Below, piece by piece: positions 34,801-64,000 of a stretch of 64,000 bases of DNA. Source of the stretch: Phoronis australis (lineage: Eukaryota; Phoronida; Phoronidae). The stretch lies in the NCBI GenBank assembly GCA_002633005.1, contig NMRA01000370.1, positions 190,229-254,228 on the forward strand, in the 5' to 3' direction. A program made the position numbers and the translations under genes. Each line of letters starts with the position of its first letter. Position 1 is the stretch's first letter. Below the pieces are notes generated by a model, which was not told where the DNA came from, did no database searches, and saw only the letters and a list, made by a program, of their open reading frames with translations.

Positions 34801-35080
34801 TACATTAGGCAAAGATATTTGTCAGCTAGTTCCAATACGTCATAAGTTGTGCATACTTGGCCTCAAGCACCGACTGAAGTGCACGACTTTGAACTACCTT
34901 GCATGAGTTGATACTGAGATAATGAGCCCCTGAAAAATTCTCTGAGTCTGCCTACAATCAGACAAAACAACGTTTCCCCATCAGAATGCCTAATTTTGTT
35001 AAAAGAAAAAATGACCAGTGATGACTATTATTGAGGCAAAATCTATTTGCAGAATGAGGTAGCCACCTGAACAGCTTTTT
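31816..35080. other. Intergenic stretch
   Basis: No gene recognised. It contains a small inverted-repeat element (33287-33427) and otherwise AT-rich sequence with chance frames. Confidence 0.45.
33287..33427. mobile_element. 141-bp inverted-repeat element
   Basis: AGTTGCATAAAACTTC near the left edge and GAAGTTATA-type sequence at the right (ATAACTTCTATGCAACT) form imperfect inverted ends. The GTTGCAT termini resemble those of the larger element at 53486-53899. Confidence 0.4.
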
Positions 35081-35460
35081 GGTTAACGCTTCGTTACGAA
35101 GATGTATGCAAGCGCTATTTGAAGACGGGAAACATCAATATCGCAGATTGGGAAGCTGTGGCCTCCGATCACAGCAGGTGGAGGTCGACTGTCAAGTTGT
35201 GCATCTCCAGTGAGCAAAGAAGAGAAGATAAACAGGCACAACTTCAAGAACACAGGCGTCAGAAGGAAGCCTCTGCTCCTACTGATCAGGTTCAAATATA
35301 CACCTGTGACAACCGCAATACAACATGCCAGTCCTGAATCAGACTTTTTAGCCACAGGCAACTCTGTAATCCAACCAATGACCGACAGAAATTGCATATC
35401 CATTATTGTCTCTCGAGACAGACGGCTACCAACAAAAAATCTTTCACCTTTGGTCATGAG
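35080..35460 (+). pseudogene. C-terminal tail of a LINE protein with zinc-finger remnant
   Basis: Frames give LRYEDVCKRYLKTGNI, then ADWEAVASDHSRWR, then an Arg/Lys/Gln-rich stretch, and a finger-like TCDNRNTTCQS followed by a stop (35335-35337) and IRLFSHRQLC. The order LRYKDVCKR..., WE.LA.DR..WR, C..C..S.IGL.SH...C is the C-terminus of a widespread endonuclease-reverse transcriptase LINE. TCTCGAGACAGACGG downstream is typical of its 3' end. The finger is broken by the stop. Confidence 0.7.
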
Positions 35461-36111
35461 GAAAGACTACCCTGATTATGAATTTGGTTTCTGCCCAGTC
35501 TTTCAGGAGGGGAATTCTTGGTCATTTTGTCTGAATACTTTTGGTGTTCACTGCAGAGTGCTCAAACAGGCAAACGCAACATGTTAACAAATGTCTACAC
35601 TGGACGAACCATAAATACAGAAACTATATCAAGATACAATTCCAATGATTTTAGGTCATATCATAAACATAACACCAATAACATCTTACGTCCTCAGAGG
35701 TCAAAATACGACCTTTACATGGGAACACTGTATCGCGCACCTGAAACACCACCTCAGCCCAGATATAAAACTAAATGGTCATGTTTCTATGAAATGCTGA
35801 AAATAACATTTTCCTAAATCTTGAAGTTGTGCAGCTTCATGCCTCAATGCATGACACAAAGACTTTAATAAAAATTTTCTCTTTCAGAGAATTTATGTAG
35901 TCATTAAATATAGTTCTGCACTTAAATAGAAAAGTAATGGAACAGTATGGGAGTGACATCATAGAATGGCACAACTGGCGCCCATAACAGAGATTGTTAG
36001 TCCGTTTACACACCAGATGGGGTGAACACGATAACTTTGAGTTCAAGTCCTACATTATCATTCGCTGAATTACATACCAAGCATTCCCCACTTGCATCAG
36101 ACGAAATGTGA

Positions 36112-57411
<21,300 letters not shown>

Positions 57412-58006
57412 GTCTTCTTAATGTTATCCCTGCGGTTAGGCCACGCACACGTACGGTAGAAGTTATTCGGATATTTAGTGCAACACCGTCTTCAGACGTA
57501 GTACACAGACGAAGTGGATCTGTGGGTTAATAGATAAAAGTCTATATCAAATCAGCACAGAGTCAATGAACTTAACTACGAAAGACACGATCCCCAAACT
57601 ACGTCTACATTCTGGAACGAGCTTTGTCCATGTGACAGGTCAGCAAACAAACTCATTATAACCAGGGCATGTTTTGATTGAAATTAGGTCAACATGCCAG
57701 TTGAATTGATAAGTAATATATTTTTTATTATTTTATATAGTAAAAATCAAACTACAAAAGGTTATATTAAGCTCATTTAAGTGAAAATCAAAATGTAATA
57801 TGCGAATAGTAGAAATCATATTTAACAAATTATTAATTCATTATTGCATTTGCGCATGTGCAAAATTACATTGTGCGGCTTTTCGCACATGTCGGGCGTG
57901 TTGTGTGTGCATTTTGGTATTTATTTTCTTCATCTTGCAGCTATAATTGCAAATTTATTGCCAGGCAGATAATGTTTTGTAGTTAAACCAACAGAAAAGT
58001 ATCATT
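57412..58006. promoter_or_regulatory. Divergent intergenic region, probable bidirectional promoter
   Basis: Only 595 bp separates the copine ATG (minus) from the FAM120-like ATG (plus). Near 57850-57895 are TTGCGCATGTGC, resembling an NRF-1 site, then GTGCGGC and GCACATGTCGGGCG, in otherwise AT-rich sequence. No TATA box is clear for either gene. Shared regulation is inferred from the layout. Confidence 0.5.
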
Positions 58007-61000
58007 ATGGGCATTTCAGACTTTCAGGAATTCATTGAAACGCAATGCAAAGACGCGTGTGTGTCCGTCGATTTGCTGCAAATTGCTCGCTCGTATTCGG
58101 CGATTCACTCGCGCAAAACAAAACAACAATCTCATCAATACGAGATGCATCCCAGTCTGTGCATAGCCGTGGACGCAGAGAGTTGTTTGGATCGACTCTA
58201 CGGCGGCTACTACTCCGACTGGGTCTGTGGAGGCCAGTGGAATCGTATGACTCAATTCTTGTCCAATCTCGTGCAAGCTTGCGAGCATTCTGGGCTGAAA
58301 CTGTCTGTCATTTTCAATGGTGCTTTAGAAAGTCAACACATGAAGTTAAACGAGTGGTTTTTGAACGAACTTAAAAACAGAAAGAATGCCAATCAGGTGT
58401 TGAAGCATATCAACAATCGTGGCACTCCTCCACCGAAAGTCTGGTGGCTCCCTCCTGTGGCTTTGGGATGGGCCTTACGAATGGCACTGCGCTACCTTCA
58501 AGTCGACATAGCGTGTACGATGGAAGACCATCATCAGGAAGTGATGGGATATTGCCGTGAATACAACCTACAGGGTGTTTTTGCTCATGATGCAAAGTAT
58601 GCCATATTTGATCCACCACGCTACTTTTCTTCGCAAGACATGAAGTTGACTTACAAAGGTTCATTAGAAACTAAGGAGTATATTATTGATCAGGTCGCCA
58701 AGAGTCTTAATCTTCATCCAAACAGATTCTGTGTGCTTGCGGCTCTGCTTGGTAAGTTCTCTGTGGTCGGTTAGCCACGCCCAATTTTGCTGAGATGTAT
58801 TGCGCTCAAACTTGGAATTATGTTTAATCCCAAGATCGAGTATGCGTGAACTTGGAACACCGTAGCTGGAAACTTGGCAAGTTCACCCAAATAACCACGT
58901 TCACATTGATAAAAATTTGTGCTTCACTAAAGCAAATTACGTGTTAATGAAATAATGTAAATTTTAACCAGCCTTTATTTTTTTCAAGAATTGGCGATCT
59001 TATTCACCAGACAGTAATATGGTTAACCATTCTCACATTCCTCCAATCTAAGTACCTAGATAAATTGACCTATGCCGGCTTAACTGACTGATCAGAACGC
59101 AGCATTTGTGACACACCTTCGTTTCCAAGCCGCCATTTTACCCAACAAACAAATCGTTGCCGGGTAAAACTTATTGTTTGTTTGTCGACATTGCACAAGG
59201 GGCGGAGCTTGTGATAGGTCAATTACTTTGTCGCTCGGTTATTTTTTGTGCATCTTCAGAGTCGCAAAACAGTGTGTTTTTTCCAACCCCATGTCGTGGC
59301 AGATAAGTCACAAAAAGCAGAACCTGCTTGATAGGTTTTAACACGTGAGGTGTTAGCCAGCCGGACTTGCTGCGACGATCACTCTAGTCTTAGGGTCAAA
59401 GCAGGGTGTTCTTGGAACGTGTTTCTGCATACCACAAATCTGCATGCTATTTTCTTGCGTGGTGTTTGTGACACTGTGTTGCGCCCGATTCTCGCCCGAA
59501 GTCAAGTTGCCATCGTAATCGCTTCCACTTAATCATTTCTGTTTTTAAAAAGTCAGTGTTGTTTCTCCCACATTGTTAAAACAAGTTTGCTCACTCTTAT
59601 GTCGGGGGCCCTGTGACTTTCTTTGTTTTTAACTTTCATTAGGTAAGATGTGCGTCTGGCACCTCTCAATGCAGCATTATGTGTAGTGATTGCAATTGCA
59701 GTGCTTCAGCATTATCTTAATGCCAACTCGTCAAATGCGACTTAACGAAAAGTCCCAGGTTGCCAAAACTGAAGTAGGAGATTGCTGACCAAAAACAAAA
59801 AAACAAAAACGTGCCGCTGTCACCATCATTAAAAATAATGCACATCTGTTCCATTTCTCCTCTAAATATATACCATCCGCTGGGTATCGTGGTATCCACT
59901 ACCCTCAAGCGACCCATCAGTGCCGCACACAATCCATGGCTGAGGTCTCCATGTTGAATCTATGATCACTTAAACAATGTTTACCAGAGTTTATAATGTA
60001 TTCAGATATATTTCCGAGTGATATCTTGGTTTCTTCACCTTAACTCAATCTAACTGAATTCCCCTTACCAATGGAGATTGCAGATGACTGGAAACACTGT
60101 AGGCGCATTTTTCATGGTCCGACATTTCCAATTTTTGCCGTACAATTCCTACTTCCGTCTGTTTACTTCCTGTTTTAATTTGAACGCGTGTGCCGACTGC
60201 TGAGGGTGTCAAAATGGCAAATTTTCACGATATGAGCAGAACATATGTGAACCAAAGGTATTGAATCTAGGAAAAAATGTTATTGATTTAAAGTTTGGAA
60301 GTCGCCCGAAATTTTGAAGCGAACTTTGGGTGAATTATTATCTGGCTTTGCTAGTCGCTGTAGTTACTTGGGATTTTTCCAGCTTTCCAAACACTATCTG
60401 AAGTCAAGTGGGCAAGCTGTAGGTCACTGAATCGAGCATTGTTTCATCTCCTAATGCAATTGGGGATTGAGAATGATTTCCAGTGCGTTACTTATTTTCT
60501 AATTTCTTGCTAAGTGAACATAGATGCTCACAATGTTTTTTATCAGCCTATTCGTTGGTCACTTTTGTTTACCTGTCGTGGATTGAGAGATGCCATGCTG
60601 TTGGTTATGGAGTGGTGCTTTTTTCAAACTGATTTCTACATTACATTCACCTGTTTCCAGTCAACCATTGGATGTTGTGTTTGTTCGTGTTTTAATTAGG
60701 AAATTTCACATTTCTCTAATAACAGCATAGCTGTCGGACATAGTTAACGTATATGTCGGACATAGTTAACATACATGTCAACACCAATGCATACCGTGTT
60801 AGACCAAACATGCTTTATGAGACCCTAACTGGCAAGAAAGAAAATTCAGGGTTTGACATTTCTCTGAACTTTGACATTAAACTTTGCAGACACTGATTCA
60901 CCTTAGACTTCTATTAGATGTTCTGCAGACTGCATTTGTTTATCGCAAACTGCTTTGTTGCTTTAGCAACCGTACACGATCACACGCAATGCATGCATGT

Positions 61001-63324
61001 TGGGGGAAAATTCAGGGCCAGGAATCGATGCAATGTTTGACATTACACCCAAGTCGGTACAGTAGACTGAGAAAATATCACTGAAGTTGAAAATTCGAAG
61101 AAAATTCTGGCTGTACTTAATCAAACTATGCAATGTATCTGTACTCCATGCATAACATACTAATAATTCTCCATAATTCCAAAACTGTCATTTTTCATGG
61201 GTTGATTACTTAACAAGAAATGACGGACAATTTACCAAAACATTTTTAATATCTTCACTGTACAAACCATGCTAGTAGTGGACTAATCTTTATTTTTGTG
61301 GAGAATTTTGACAAAGTGGAATTTCACTTCTCAGCCATATTGTATGCTAAATAAATCAAGAATTAGTGTAGAACGTAATGACCTTCAACTTCGCTACTCC
61401 ATGAGCTCACTCATAGTACTGTTACTAAACAGTCACTAGCTGGTCCCAGTGTGAACAAAAAGACTATCATCTCTTAGCGCTACCTATTGAGTGAATATCA
61501 AGTCGCCCATTCAAATCTTTTTACCAAGTAGTGGTCTGTATTCCTTGTGTGTGTAAACTATTTTCTTCGTTATGACTTTTGTGTTTGCTTGTCTAATGAT
61601 TTTTTGGTCGTGTCACAGATTCTCAGTGCTTTAAACAAGAAAGTTAGTTTCAATCCATTATTGTCATGAAGGCATCTGTGACCTTTTTGTTCATTAGTTT
61701 CCTGTCACTTTGCAGGCAATCACATCCTTGGTGAAATTGATCTGCAAGAGTTCTTCAAGGAGCTCCTCTCCATTCCCGCAGAGCAGAAAGGCTACAAGGT
61801 AAGTAAATACTAAGAAAGCATTTTTTTATTACTGTTAAAATATACGCTAACAAGTAAAAACAAAACTCACAATTTTAAAGCTTTTTTACAGGCTTCAGTG
61901 TCAAGTGGGTATACAAATAGGATTTTTTATCTGAGTAGAGTGTTCTCCACAGCAAAAAATTCAAAGTCAACGGGAACTGCAAAATTTATGAACACGCTGG
62001 AAGTGCATGTTCATACTGGAGAGGGTTTGTATGTAAATGTTTGCAATCGATATTTGGAATAAGTGTCACAAATTCATGAGAAAAAAAAATTACTCATCTC
62101 CACGAGTTCAAAGGCATTGTGGTAGTTTTCGAACGTGATGCAGGTAAGCCAAGCTCGATGCGGCGAAATTCAAGGGGGTTACGGCAACGAGTCGAAACAG
62201 ATTTTGGAGATCACAGAATGTGTCATTTTGTTGGACGAATCGATTGGATGTAGGAAACAAAAGTGCGCAGGATGTAAAATTGAATTTATTGTCTGACCTG
62301 AAGAAGTCTAGTTGCTCGCCAACAAAAAAATACACTCCTGAATTCTGCACATGCATGAAAACTTCGTCGTAGCCCATGAACTTTAGTTCATTGCCTGAAA
62401 ATCATTTGCCCAGTTAGCTTAATATGTAAACATTGAGATATACTCTTCGTACCTGTCATATTATTCGTTTTCAGCTGGACTCCACCAAGTTGATCCACGA
62501 GGTGGTAGCTTTTGTTAGAAGCTTGCCTTCTGCCGAAAATCTGGATTCCATCGGAGAAATAGTATTCAGGTACTTCTGGAGAGTTTCCTGTGGCGAAAAT
62601 CTAATGTACATCAAACCGCTCGTTGTATTTTTGTATCGTAATCTGTGCTAAACAACAGCCTGGTATTATTTAAAGTTGTCAAATTATTGCAAAGTCCACT
62701 TGTTAAGGTTTTCTCCATCAATCGAAGCTCGTAATGAAAATTGGAAAATGGACAGGTTGGGCAAAGTGATGTATTCTGTTGTGGGATTTTGCTTTCACGT
62801 TCCACATTGCACTGTCCTTAAGCACCAAGGGTTCATCCAGGATTTTAACATGGGTTTCCACTATTTCTCAAGGCGTCCATGACCAATGACACGTGACTAT
62901 GTATTTATGGCCTAAAGTAAAATCGGCTGTTATAGTCATATGTTGCTGTGGCGACACGGTTCTGCAATAAAGTTTTTCACATCTTACATAATTTCTTTAT
63001 TGTCTCTTATTCTGGACAGGCCTATGAACTCTGAGAGTTGCTGCTAGCAACTGAGAAGAGACCCCTTGCTTATTTGCTCGCGTTACTTGGGCGTCCAACA
63101 GTCCAAATGCTGTGCTAGAGTGTCTGAATTTGAGTCAGTTTTTCTGTTTAGTGATGGGTTGTTTTAAGCAGCTGCAACTTAGTTTCGTTATGAGGCATTT
63201 GTTAATTTGTGTTACAGAAAGTGCAATGAGAGAGCTGACAAGATCTCCCGCTTCAAACTCAGCGTGCAGTATTACCTGAACGGGACTCAGGAGGGATTCC
63301 TTAAGTACAGACCAAAGAATAAAC
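58007..63324 (+). CDS. FAM120-family protein (constitutive coactivator of PPAR-gamma-like), 5' part
   Basis: Exons 58007-58751, 61716-61798, 62475-62569 and 63218-63324 join in frame (phases 1, 0, 2, then open in phase 1) to give 343 residues; the gene runs past the window end. The start MGISDFQEFIETQC opens the family's N-terminal XPG/FEN1-like fold: CIAVDAESCLDRLYGG, WNRMTQFLSNLVQACE, LSVIFNGALE, then GVFAHDAKYAIFDPPRYFSS, NRFCVLAALLGNHIL and LDSIGEIVFR. FAM120A/B/C proteins carry this nuclease-like domain, act as RNA-binding or nuclear coactivator scaffolds, and lack proven flap-nuclease activity. Which vertebrate paralogue is closest cannot be judged. A large first exon followed by a 2.96-kb intron is seen. 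Confidence 0.93.
60733..60780. repeat. Short tandem repeat TGTCGGACATAGTTAAC
   Basis: TGTCGGACATAGTTAAC occurs twice, followed by a partial third unit, in the first FAM120-like intron. Confidence 0.6.
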
Positions 63325-63411
63325 GTAAGTCTACGAACTAAGCAACTTAAAGGGGACAGCATCCATTTTTGATGTCGCCTTCAATAAAAATGCGTATCCG
63401 GTTACCTTGAA

Positions 63412-63860
63412 CAGGGCTTGGAATTTTCTGCGGAAACGCGGATTTCCGCTTTTTTCAAAATAATGTGCTTTCCGCTTTTTTTATAATATTTCCGCGTAAA
63501 AAATCGGATTTGATATAAAATTTGCGCGGCAAATTCCTTTCTTACCGCGGCATTGGAGACTACGTTCACCTCGAAAAGCGGAAGTTGCTCTTTATGTTTC
63601 GGAGGAACGTAAATTGTCAACATTGCCGGGGCACCTGGGACAGCGTGGTGGGATTTTCAATGGCGTCCCGTGTTATTGTTAAGCGCGGCGACAAATACTA
63701 CCGCTCTGCAGCCAAAGAGGTGTGCTACTGATGTATTGATGGTGGTAACGGTAACGATTTTTGTCACATTGACCATTTCAAGGCTGGTTATCGGGCATGA
63801 TTTGGGCCGTAAAAGTTTCAAAGTTTCCGCGTTTTCTGTCATTGGTCATTCCAAGCCCTG
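63412..63860. mobile_element. 449-bp hAT-like MITE
   Basis: Perfect 13-bp terminal inverted repeats CAGGGCTTGGAAT and ATTCCAAGCCCTG, flanked by a 6-bp direct repeat CTTGAA (63406-63411 and 63861-63866). The subterminal region repeats the inverted motif GGAAACGCGGA / TTTCCGCGTTTTC. CAG...CTG ends fit hAT or related superfamilies, though the target duplication is shorter than the usual 8 bp. The interior (about 63570-63740) is GC-richer but not recognisably coding. Confidence 0.8.
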
Positions 63861-64000
63861 CTTGAAGAGATATTGTTCTGTGTTATTAATGTCTCCTTGG
63901 TGGTTATGTACTTTCCATGCAACAACAGATAGGCCAAATGAATGATCAAAGAGCAGTTTTAACCATTATTTCCATCCTAACTGGCAAGATTTTACCATAG

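Noticed and set aside
35083-35457. 124-codon minus-strand frame
   Set aside because: Antisense shadow of the LINE C-terminal remnant on the plus strand.
58016-58288. 90-codon minus-strand frame inside the first FAM120-like exon
   Set aside because: Antisense shadow of a strongly supported coding exon.

Overview
The window is animal nuclear DNA. It has AT-rich sequence, coding exons of 32-745 bp with GT/AG borders, introns of about 0.1 to 5 kb, and many remnants of transposable elements. The protein families (kringle/PAN, copine, FAM120) and the transposons fit a metazoan, most likely a marine invertebrate. I cannot name the species or phylum from sequence alone. Most short open reading frames are chance or repeat-derived; the real genes are split into small exons that I joined by splice signals, reading phase and homology.

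Region 1 (1-31.8 kb) is a locus for a secreted kringle-domain protein. A block of about 8-10 kb is duplicated in tandem (about 3.47-12.3 kb and 18.6-25.6 kb). The left copy keeps a signal-peptide exon, a kringle exon and a C-terminal cysteine-rich (PAN/apple-like) exon, but is broken by a nonsense codon and a lost splice acceptor. The right copy forms an intact in-frame model: signal peptide, three kringles and the C-terminal exon (356 residues). It is interrupted by an 884-base assembly gap inside an inverted-repeat element. Comparing the two copies reveals later transposon insertions, because the other copy keeps the empty site.

Region 2 (about 30-36 kb) is intergenic. It holds hAT-like and other inverted-repeat elements and a decayed LINE tail.

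Region 3 (36.1-57.4 kb, minus strand) is a complete copine gene with 18 coding exons that join in frame to 543 residues: C2A, C2B and a von Willebrand A domain. Its introns carry a probable solo LTR inside an older repeat, a tRNA-derived SINE, minisatellites, and an 18-bp tandem array containing a 201-base gap.

Region 4 (58.0 kb to the end, plus strand) is the 5' part of a FAM120-family gene (343 residues seen, continuing beyond the window). It is divergent from copine, and the two start codons are only 595 bp apart, so they probably share a bidirectional promoter.
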